Origin: Paludibacter sp.
Lineage (GTDB): Bacteria > Bacteroidota > Bacteroidia > Bacteroidales > Paludibacteraceae
Assembly: GCA_028710415.1 (NCBI GenBank)
Contig: JAQTUE010000009.1
Span: forward strand, 62,001-126,000
Direction: 5' to 3'
Length of the DNA stretch: 64,000 nucleotides
Under the pieces are notes generated by a model. That model was not told the DNA's origin. It saw only the letters and a list, made by a program, of their open reading frames with translations, and ran no database searches. The first letter of the stretch is position 1, and each line of letters starts with the position of its first letter. A program made the translations under genes and the position numbers. Below, piece after piece: positions 1 through 17,469 of this stretch.

Positions 1-55
1 CCATAATAAGGCAAATTAATGCCAACATTGTTTGTTTAAATTTAAAGATACTCAT
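1..55 (-). CDS. Start of a secreted or membrane protein, cut by window edge
   Basis: Only 18 codons are visible. Reading from the ATG at 55 gives MSIFKFKQTMLALICLIM, a short basic start followed by a hydrophobic run, which looks like the beginning of a signal peptide. An ATG at 79 lies in a different frame and stops after 12 codons, so 55 is the better start. The gene would follow the truncated GH2 in the same direction. Function cannot be judged. The call rests on the leader-like sequence alone. Confidence 0.35.
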   Translation of the reverse strand, partial: MSIFKFKQTMLALICLIM

Positions 56-201
56 TTTGTTGTTTTTTTTTATACTCATTTCAAATTGGGTTGAATTATC
101 TAATTACTTCAGTAAAGTATGAATTTATTTGTCAGTTTTATCCTGTGTTTGTAATGCTTCGGCCATTGGAATACCAACTTTCACAAGGTTTTTTATGACC
201 T
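56..201 (-). other. Unassigned tail sequence after truncated GH2
   Basis: This stretch follows the premature end of the GH2 gene at 202. One frame is open from inside the GH2 end to a TAA at 125-127 and ends in ...VGIPMAEALQTQDKTDK. It looks like the 3' end of an unrelated coding sequence brought next to the broken GH2, but I do not recognise the family. No start codon or other gene signal is evident. It could also be chance open frame. Confidence 0.3.
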
Positions 202-1455
202 TTAAGTAAAAAAACTTTGAGCCAGAAAATCACGCTTCCACCATTGGTAGAAATACTTAGAATAATCGTTATTATTTTTCCCGATTTTCCAGCAATCGAA
301 TGACTCGTCCATAACCAGTAAGCCTAATCTATCACAGGCATTCAAAAATGCTTCAGAAGGTGGATTGTGAGAAGTCCTGACAGCGTTGAAACCACCTGCT
401 TTGAGTAATTCAACTTTGCGCTCCTCGGCACGATCAAAAGCAGCAGCACCTAAGCAACCATTATCATGATGAACGCAACCTTCGTTTATTTTCATTGTTT
501 TGCCGTTAAGTTGAAATCCGTTTTCGGCAGTAAATTGGATGGAACGAATACCAAAACCGGTTTTAGTATCATCAAGCACCTTTTTATCTTTTAATACTTG
601 AATCTGAGCCTGATACAAATAGGGGGTTTCAGGTGTCCAACACATAGGATTTGACACGTGTATGGTTTGGATGATTTCCTTTTCACAGTTAGCAGGAATC
701 TCAATTTGGACCTGACAATTCCCTGCAATTTTAGAACTCTTATTCCAAAGTAGAGTTTTAACAATAATACTTTGGGTTGATGAAGTTTCATTTTTAACCA
801 CCGATTTCACCAGTATAGTTGCCTTCTTAGTAGACACTACAGGAGTCGAGATGGCTGCACCCCAATGCACTACATGTACAGGATTGGTAATCATCATCCA
901 AACGTGGCGATAGATACCTGAACCACTGTACCAACGGCTGTTTACCTGCTGAGAGTTGTCAACCCGAACAGCGATTACGTTTTCTTTTCCGAAATTCAGA
1001 TAGGGTGCAAGGTCGTAGCTGAACGATGTGTAGCCATACGGATGAACACCCAGCGATTTTCCGTTGATAAAGACTTCGGAATTCATATAAACACCTTCAA
1101 AATAAATAGCTATTTTCTCAGCTTTCCATTCATCGGGTGCCTGAAAGGTTTTCCGATACCAGCCTATCCCCGCAGGGAAATATCCTCCTGCACCTTTTGT
1201 CGGATTCTTAGGGTTTACTTTTCCTTCAATGCTCCAGTCGTGAGGCAAATCAAGTTTACGCCAACTCTCATCATTGTAATCCTTTGATTTGGCTTCAGGA
1301 GTATCGCCCAAAAAGAATTTCCAGTCAAAGTCAAATAACTGTTTCCTTTCTATGCCGTTTTGTGCATAAACTGAAAAAGAGCAAAAAAATAATGTGAATA
1401 CCAAAACTATTTGTTTGGCAAATTGATTTTTTTTATATGAATCTAAGTTATCCAT
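202..1455 (-). pseudogene. GH2 beta-galactosidase, N-terminal half only
   Basis: The 417 codons cover a signal peptide (cleavage near residue 31, after VYAQ), the GH2 sugar-binding jelly roll (about 40-200), the immunoglobulin-like domain (about 205-310) and the start of the TIM barrel, with the typical RTSHNPPSEAFL and MDESFDCW stretches. GH2 similarity stops at WWKRD, before the acid/base (NE) and nucleophile glutamates, and a stop follows eight codons later. Family members of this type run to roughly 800 residues or more. The protein cannot be an active hydrolase. A fitting C-terminus lies far upstream at 9208-9358. The gene follows the frameshifted LacZ-type GH2 with about 60 bp between them. 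Confidence 0.85.
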
Positions 1456-1515
1456 TTCGTTCCGTTTTTATCTATTGATTAAATTTCACAGTACAATCTA
1501 TCTGTTAGTAATCAA

Positions 1516-6152
<4,637 letters not shown>

Positions 6153-6813
6153 GTAATGCCACCATAATTGAACCAGTCGTACCCAAATCCGGGCAAACCA
6201 TTTCCTATTCGATAATTATTGGCTTTAACAACAATGGTATTTTCACCACTTTTTATCTTATTCGTAATTTCGAACTGAAAAGGCGTAAATCCGCCTTCGT
6301 AGCTTCCAATTTTTTCACCATTCAAGTACACAACGGTCAGATAATTCACAGCACCAAAGTGTAGGAAAAGCCTTTTCCCTGGTTGAAGTGTATTCTGGAA
6401 TTGTTTTTTGTACCAAACAGATCCCTCAAACCAGGTAAGTTCGCACAACTGCGAATTAAAATCTCCGGGCACTTTCAGATAAGGTCCGCCATCATAGGAA
6501 TACTCTACAAAGTCGGTTTTTGCTTGCGGTTTTTTCTCTTGCCACACCTGTTTCCAATCGCCAGCTCCTGTGGGGTCAAGAATCACCTGCCACTGGCCGT
6601 TCAGGCTTGTTTTGTTTCGGTTTGACACATTCACCATCGCTGTTTGAGCTGATAAACTTTCAGGCAACCGGAAGAGGCAAAACAGAGCTACAGCCCGTAT
6701 TTTACATCGATTGTTTTTGAGAAAAGTCCGTATATATAGCATTGATTTATTTGAGATTAGTTTTGCAGCTACCAAACACACTTTCAGTAGCTACAAAACA
6801 AATGAATACATAA

Positions 6814-9201
6814 TTACTTCTTTCCTGCAACTGCAAACTTCTTAACCTGAAATTGCGTAGCGTTGCTAAGTTTCGCCAAATACACTCCTGCAGGAATGGC
6901 GACTTGGATTGAGAGTTTCTGCATCCCATCACTGGCTTTTGATAAGAGCAACTTGCCCATCATATCAAAAACTTCAATTTTGTCAAAATCAAAACCATTT
7001 GTTTTTATTTCCAAATTGTTTGTTGTTGCATTAAAAAACACTTTCAGATTCGTAGCTTCTAATGGTTTCAATCCTGTTACAGAACTGACATCCATATAAT
7101 TGAAATTAAACCCTGTAGTTTTGACAACTACTTTTAGATAATGTTTTCCGGGATTGGCTGCCAGATTAACGGTTGTAGATTGATAGGTTTGCCAATCGCC
7201 TGTGGCCGGCACATTAAAACCTCCTGCTTTTACTCCATCGAGATAATAATCGATAGCGCCACCGGCACTCTGAGCCGAAAGGCGGAATAAAATCTGAAAA
7301 TTCTTACCAGTAGATGTATTGTCAATGGCGTATTCTGTCCAATCACCTGTGGCAATATAACCCATATTCTGTCCTCCACCTGTATCCGTTGTGGTTTCGG
7401 CTTGCATCCCCGACTTGAACGTAAAATTCTCAGCTTCAATTTTTCCCGGAATTGTAATCCAGTTAGGTGACTGAATATCACTCTGAGCCGCTAAGCGCGT
7501 AAAAGCAGTTAACGCTCCATTGTCTTCGGCCTTGACTGTTCCGGACACATACGTTACCCTCACCGTATCGCCGTAATGAATGGCATCGGTCAATTTAAAT
7601 AATATGGAACTGTCCTGAACTGAAAACGCCTTTACGACACTACGAACAGTGAAATTCTTTATAATTGCCATCGAAGTAAGCTGTGCCGAAGTCAACAGCA
7701 TTGGTTTTGAAAACTTCACATCAAGCGTAAGTCCGTCTGCATTTAATTTGGCAGATTTAGCCGTTGCCGGCAGACCGTTGGCGATATTAGTTACTGACAA
7801 ATTCGAGATTGATTTCAGCACTCCATTATCAGTAGAAACAAAACTGGTTCCTGAGTTTGAAAAAAAAAGGTGATAGTCTCGATACACTTTTTGTCCTAAA
7901 TTAAAAATCAGCGTTGCGGAATCTCCCTTCGACACAGCACACTTCTGAACCGGAATGGTCTGATTTCCATTAAACACCGAAACCAGTTCAAGCCCATCCA
8001 ACGAGGCAGGCAGCAACATTTTTTTATTAAACCTAACCCGTAACGTATCTCCACCAACATTGGTTGTTGCTTCTATAATTTGAGGCAAAGAGCCAGTAAG
8101 TAAATTATTTACAACGGTATCATTAAAGTTCGCAAGTTTTTTACCGATCTGGGACAAAACATTCCCATTGTTGTACGAAAGCAAAATTTCATCTGAATTG
8201 AGAACATTATTCTGCAAATTGATTGTCAACTTATTCGAATCAGAGAGGACAACATCATTAATCGTCGCGGACTGATTGTTGACTTTTACTGTGAAACCTT
8301 TAAAGTTCACCGAGTCGGCAATAGAAGTACTTAATGTGAGTTTTATTTGCTTTGGGTCGACTCCCGAAACAGCGGCAGAAACAAATTCCGGAACTCCGAT
8401 TTTCAGTGAATACCTGCTACAAAAGTTCCAAATTTCCTGGCTTGAAACCACACCACCGGTACCATTAGAATACCAGTGATCTACTCCGTTAACACCTATA
8501 AATACAACTTCAACACCTTCTTTTCCTGGTCCATAATATTTCTTTACTGACAACATATCAGAAAATGGATTTGTTACAACGGCTGGTGGACAACCATTTC
8601 TTTTAACCCAGGCATCAATATGAGTTTGTACATTGCTATAAGGCACAAAATTATCATTCATACCATGTATATGTATTATCGGAATTGGTCGTGAACTAAC
8701 GGCATTAGGTCCACTCATCAAAAAGCCGCTAACAGGTGCAAATGCGGCAATTTTATCGGCTATTTTGGTTGCAGCATAATAACACATCATACCACCCATC
8801 GAAAAACCCGAGAGATAAACACGGTCACGGTTAATATCGTAGCGTTTATACATTTCATTAATAATTGCCAGAATAAAATCAATATCACTCGTACCATTCA
8901 AATCCCACATAGTGCCGATTGATTGAGGGTAAACCAGAATAAAGCGATTGGCATCTGCAACCGACTGAAATGAAGTTTGATTCAATTGGTCATACATTGT
9001 CTGGCTCATGCCGTGCATCGAAATTACCAATGGCCTATCTTTAGGTATTCCCGCAGGGGCATAAACTATCATCTGCCGGGTAGTAGAACCGACCGTTAAA
9101 GTCTGTTCTTCCTGGGCAAATAAAAACATAGGAAAAAATAAAACAGCAGAAATTATCCAATAAAATAATTTCGTTGATTTGAATTGATAAAAGTACTTCA
9201 T
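6814..9201 (-). CDS. Secreted CE1/PHB-depolymerase-like esterase with CBM6 and T9SS tail
   Basis: A signal peptide (to about residue 30, LFAQ) is followed by an alpha/beta-hydrolase esterase of the CE1/LpqC type (about 35-275) with nucleophile serine in GFSMGG (Ser134), an HGM oxyanion stretch and a candidate catalytic histidine in VDHWYS. Ig-like or bacterial surface-type repeats follow (about 280-570), then a CBM6-like module beginning PGKIEAENF (about 575-700), then a type IX sorting domain ending in VKKFAVAGKK. The likely role is removal of acetyl or feruloyl groups from plant polysaccharide at the cell surface or outside. It starts 6 bp after the stop of the GH2 C-terminal remnant and ends 32 bp before the GH2/GH127 chimera, so it sits between broken genes but looks intact itself. 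The exact ester is unknown. Confidence 0.8.
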   Translation of the reverse strand: MKYFYQFKSTKLFYWIISAVLFFPMFLFAQEEQTLTVGSTTRQMIVYAPAGIPKDRPLVISMHGMSQTMYDQLNQTSFQSVADANRFILVYPQSIGTMWDLNGTSDIDFILAIINEMYKRYDINRDRVYLSGFSMGGMMCYYAATKIADKIAAFAPVSGFLMSGPNAVSSRPIPIIHIHGMNDNFVPYSNVQTHIDAWVKRNGCPPAVVTNPFSDMLSVKKYYGPGKEGVEVVFIGVNGVDHWYSNGTGGVVSSQEIWNFCSRYSLKIGVPEFVSAAVSGVDPKQIKLTLSTSIADSVNFKGFTVKVNNQSATINDVVLSDSNKLTINLQNNVLNSDEILLSYNNGNVLSQIGKKLANFNDTVVNNLLTGSLPQIIEATTNVGGDTLRVRFNKKMLLPASLDGLELVSVFNGNQTIPVQKCAVSKGDSATLIFNLGQKVYRDYHLFFSNSGTSFVSTDNGVLKSISNLSVTNIANGLPATAKSAKLNADGLTLDVKFSKPMLLTSAQLTSMAIIKNFTVRSVVKAFSVQDSSILFKLTDAIHYGDTVRVTYVSGTVKAEDNGALTAFTRLAAQSDIQSPNWITIPGKIEAENFTFKSGMQAETTTDTGGGQNMGYIATGDWTEYAIDNTSTGKNFQILFRLSAQSAGGAIDYYLDGVKAGGFNVPATGDWQTYQSTTVNLAANPGKHYLKVVVKTTGFNFNYMDVSSVTGLKPLEATNLKVFFNATTNNLEIKTNGFDFDKIEVFDMMGKLLLSKASDGMQKLSIQVAIPAGVYLAKLSNATQFQVKKFAVAGKK

Positions 9202-9207
9202 GATTTT

Positions 9208-9358
9208 TTATTTTATAGTTAGTATATTCAATTTAGTTTCAGTTATTCCCGGAGCACTCACCGTCAGTTTAATATTACCAGCAGAGCGCGTACTTTTAAC
9301 TACTATTAAAGCACGGCCTTTCCACGTTTTTCGCAGATTTCCCACATAGGGATTGTTT
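9208..9358 (-). pseudogene. C-terminal remnant of a GH2 beta-galactosidase
   Basis: In the frame ending with TAA at 9208-9210 the sequence reads NPYVGNLRKTWKGRALIVVK and continues as a beta-rich stretch, the usual last domain of 800-residue GH2 beta-galactosidases. There is no start or catalytic part. Upstream it joins, out of frame, the N-terminal stub of a GH74 gene near 9355-9362. It may be the missing end of the GH2 truncated at 202-1455; this is inferred from family type, not proven. Confidence 0.7.
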
Positions 9359-9530
9359 GGTGGGTAATGACACCTGTTACAAAGCCACCACCGCTAATGG
9401 GTGTGATATTACAAGTATATTGAGCATAAGACTCAATAGCAGATATGAGACCAACACATATCAACATTAACACCACTATAAATCGATTCAGGCGATAAAA
9501 AGAACCGTAATTCCAAATTTTTATTTTCAT
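9355..9530 (-). pseudogene. N-terminal stub of a GH74-like gene
   Basis: From the ATG at 9530 the frame encodes a signal peptide (cleavage near SYAQ, residue 37) and then ISGGGFVTGVITHQ, which matches the mature start of the GH74 at 17470-20025 (IGGGGFVTGIITHP). Similarity ends there, and the same frame runs into GH2 sequence read out of frame, stopping at 9306 after 74 codons. This is the beginning of a third GH74 gene in the window with everything after the first strand lost. It could yield only a short secreted peptide. Confidence 0.75.
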
Positions 9531-9573
9531 AAATATAGATTTATTTGATAACTACTTTTATTATTGCTAATTT

Positions 9574-9686
9574 TTAAACGAGCTGTTTCTTGTTTACATC
9601 AACCGTGATTTTTGTTTGTGCCTGAATGGCATTTCCTAATACAAAAAATAGAATTAGCTTAGAGATAAAAACTTTTTTGAACTCAT
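9574..9686 (-). pseudogene. N-terminal stub of a GH51 arabinofuranosidase
   Basis: Starting at the ATG at 9686, and allowing one missing A in the following A run, the sequence reads KVFISKLILFFVLGNAIQAQ then TKITVDVNK. This closely matches the leader and first residues of the GH51 at 23127-25559 (IFISKLILLLLI, HAQTKITVDVNK). It stops at TAA 9574-9576 right after the match ends. As written, the ATG frame closes after ten codons. It is a broken gene start, too short for function. Confidence 0.72.
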
Positions 9687-9698
9687 TTTTTTATGTTT

Positions 9699-14354
<4,656 letters not shown>

Positions 14355-15411
14355 GGCTATTCCCACCAAAAGCCAACGTACGCTTTCCGGTAACTGTTTC
14401 CCAAAAGAAACTGCCTGCTTCGGAATAGATTCGGTCGTGAGAAAGTTCGCCAATTCTTTCAAATCCAATTGCTTTTGGAACCTGTGTGTTAGCATGTTTA
14501 TTGTCGAGATTATCGTTATCGGCAGACATCGGGTTCAATAGCATTTTATGCGAAAAGCGTTTGGCTGAAACCATATATTTTTCATTTCCTGTCATTTGGT
14601 AAGCATCGGCAAATACCTCATTAATCCCCCCATGTTCGTTTCCAAGCATTTGTTCCATTTTCTCATCATTCAGATCCGAAGTCAGATTTATTGCCCAATC
14701 GCAAAATTTCAAAAATATTGTTTTTGCAACTTCATTTCCTGTATATAACCATGCATCTCGAAGTCCTGCATACATCTTATGCACATTGTACCAGGGAACC
14801 CAAAACTTCCCGATATAACTGATATCGCCTGCTTTGATAAAAGGCCAAAGACCTGCGCTATTTGGCACTCCACCCACATAGCCAACTCCCCAAGCGGAAT
14901 ATCTTTTTGTATTTGCATCCTGGCATTCTTTTAGTTCAGCAATCACATAATCCATCCTTTTTTTACACTCAGCATTTCCGGTTGAAGCATAATTCATAGC
15001 AAGAGCCGACAAATAATGTCCTCCAATGTGGCCGTCAAGCCCGTCCCAATTTTCAAAACTTTTTGCTTTTTCGGGCAACCCAGCCTCTTTACGATAAGGA
15101 GCCAGTAAGCGGTCAACATCGTACTTGAGTAAAACCTCAACATTCAAATCGCGGGCATGTTTAAATGGACTTTCCAGCAAAGTGACCTCACTAAGTGGAA
15201 ATTCATTTGGATAAAGCTTATTCTGTGCATTCAGTGAAAAAATTCCCCAAATAAAATAAAGCACAATAGTATATTGTTTTGTTCTTCTCATTCTAGTATA
15301 AACATATTTTTTATTTGTTCTAATAGCATTCAGTTTTAACCATGTTTATATCTCATATCTTCTTGTCTGACTTTTCTCTTTGAAGAAAAATTCTATCTCA
15401 ATGTAACTAAT

Positions 15412-15465
15412 TTGAACATTAAAACATTCGGGATTTTTAAAAATCCTGAACATTTTAATGTTCAA
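15412..15465 (-). terminator. 54-bp near-perfect palindrome, likely terminator
   Basis: Arms 15412-15438 and 15439-15465 are 27 bp each, match at 24 positions and have no spacer; the three mismatches are transitions that would allow G-U pairs in RNA. It starts 23 bp after the stop of the gene at 15489-17381 and lies about 120 bp before the GH127 start. It probably ends or slows transcription, or stabilises the 3' end of the upstream message. No long U run follows, so a processing or protein-binding site is possible. I saw no second copy. Confidence 0.6.
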
Positions 15466-15488
15466 TCAATTGGTATCAATTTAATGAA

Positions 15489-17381
15489 TTATTTTATGAG
15501 AATCATTTTTTTTGTTGTCATATAATTTCCAATCCTTAGTTTATAGAAATATACTCCAACAGGCAATGAACTGCCATCGAATTTAGCTGTATTATTTCCC
15601 GGAGGTAATACCTGATTTACCAAAGTGGAAATTTTTCTACCTGTTTGGTCAAAAACTTGTAAGGTAACAAAGTCGTTTGAAGTGGTTTGAAATTGTATAA
15701 TTGAAGATTCAGCAAATGGATTAGGATAATTCGAAATCATAAATTTGTCTTCTGTTTGATTGTGTAATGCGTTTGGGTTCTCGGCATCAAGCATAACGAA
15801 CTGTACCGACATTCTTGGGCTATTTACAACAATTGTATTTTCAGTCGAATAAGCGTTCGCCGGGATGGTTTCCAGACTTTCGCGAGGTCCCCATTGAGTC
15901 CCTGTCGGACTAACGCCGTTTACAGATACATATAATGAAGAATCGATATCATCGACGCCTCCTGATAAGGTATATGAATAATATTTACTTCCGTATCCGA
16001 TATTTGATGGGACAATTTTTATTGTCTGGGCAGTCTTTCCTTTATTCACGATTACAACGCCGGTTTCGCCGGAGGCAAACCTGGAAGCATAAGCCAAAAT
16101 ATTGGAGCCGGTTGAAGTAGCAGAAATCGCATGATCGCCGGTAAACTTCTGCTGATAATATGCATAATAGAAGTCCGGACGTGGCTGCCACATCAAACTT
16201 GGATTATTTCCCTGATAAAACATGCCACCATCTTCACCCGTAGCAAGCAACCATCGTGCTCCTAAACCAAAGTTATTTTTAATCAATTCATTAAAAAGGA
16301 TAGTGGCCTGCATTCCATTGATATATGAGCATACCATGGTGCTACCGGTGTTATTTCCATCCATATTATACTCAGTAAGGGCTACAGGTTTGGAGAATGC
16401 CTTTTTATTAATAATATCCTGTTGAATAAAACTGATATTTTTTTTAGGCTCTGTAACTCCTGCCGACAATATATTATCCACATTTTTAGCACTTCCAAAA
16501 TAATTATGCATGACATAAAAATCGGCCGCATCGCCTACCGCGCTGAAAACTCCCGCATTCCAGGTTTTGTCCACCGAATTCCAACTTGTTGAGCCATCAA
16601 AATGCAATACCTGAGCCCCGATAAATATTTTAGCATTTACCTGAGCCGCAGCAGCTCTCATTGAATCGGCAAAAACCTTGAAATGCTGTCCGTAAAGTTG
16701 GCCGGTAATGATTTCAGGTTGTCCGTCCTTATTGGTTTTTGTGTTAATTTTCCAACCTGCTTCCCACGGACCGGCATTTTCGTTTCCAATCTCCCAAAAT
16801 TTTGTTCTACCATTATCATACCGAACCCATTGTGCCGCAAGGTGGGCTGCTTGTGCAACCGGATTACTCCCTAGACCGTAACGGGCATACCCGTAATTAA
16901 CCGTTATAAGCCCTTGTGAACCTGTATTTTGACGCAAAATGTAGTATTCAGCTGTTGTAGTAGACCAATCATTCTTTCCTGAAATAGGGAAAAACTTCAC
17001 CCGTTTTCCCCCTGAGTCGTAAACTGAATCAGGTAGATCGGTTGGTCTTTCATCATAAAAAAAGATATTGCCCCAGCTTCCTCCCGGGAATCGAATTGAC
17101 GATGGATTCAACGCCTGTGTGTTTTTCACAAACGTGGCATTACCCGTGTTATGTCCCATCCAGACCGCCATGGCATTTCCAAATACATATTTTGAAATTT
17201 TACCGATCGTGTCAGCAGTAACAGTTACCGTTACTGCCGGGGTAGTTGTGGGTTTACTCGCTACCTGCGAAACAGGAATAGTTGCCGTTTTAGGGACGAA
17301 ATCGTCCAGAAAGCAATTGGTGGTTTGGGCATTGACTGCAGCAACATACACCATTAACGCAAATATTAATTTTGTCTTCAT
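15489..17381 (-). CDS. Secreted GH51-like arabinofuranosidase-type enzyme, T9SS tail
   Basis: The 630 residues start with a signal peptide (to about 18, VNAQ). The catalytic region (about 45-400) has clan GH-A features: RFPGGSWG, acid/base candidate in EIGNENAGPW (about 200) and nucleophile candidate in ALTEYN (about 335). A beta-sandwich (about 410-530) and a type IX sorting domain with YPNPF and the end TTKKMILIK follow. It is close to the paralog at 21210-23078 over the leader and catalytic part but carries a different sorting tail. GH51, or another arabinofuranosidase-like GH-A family, is the nearest assignment; the family number and substrate are uncertain. About 45 bp of upstream sequence is also shared with the paralog, pointing to duplication. 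Confidence 0.72.
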   Translation of the reverse strand: MKTKLIFALMVYVAAVNAQTTNCFLDDFVPKTATIPVSQVASKPTTTPAVTVTVTADTIGKISKYVFGNAMAVWMGHNTGNATFVKNTQALNPSSIRFPGGSWGNIFFYDERPTDLPDSVYDSGGKRVKFFPISGKNDWSTTTAEYYILRQNTGSQGLITVNYGYARYGLGSNPVAQAAHLAAQWVRYDNGRTKFWEIGNENAGPWEAGWKINTKTNKDGQPEIITGQLYGQHFKVFADSMRAAAAQVNAKIFIGAQVLHFDGSTSWNSVDKTWNAGVFSAVGDAADFYVMHNYFGSAKNVDNILSAGVTEPKKNISFIQQDIINKKAFSKPVALTEYNMDGNNTGSTMVCSYINGMQATILFNELIKNNFGLGARWLLATGEDGGMFYQGNNPSLMWQPRPDFYYAYYQQKFTGDHAISATSTGSNILAYASRFASGETGVVIVNKGKTAQTIKIVPSNIGYGSKYYSYTLSGGVDDIDSSLYVSVNGVSPTGTQWGPRESLETIPANAYSTENTIVVNSPRMSVQFVMLDAENPNALHNQTEDKFMISNYPNPFAESSIIQFQTTSNDFVTLQVFDQTGRKISTLVNQVLPPGNNTAKFDGSSLPVGVYFYKLRIGNYMTTKKMILIK

Positions 17382-17469
17382 TAAGTTTCTTATTTAAGTG
17401 TTTTTCAATGATATATTTCAATAACTTTACTCAAATAAATTGAGATAATCCTGAATTATTGATGAATTC

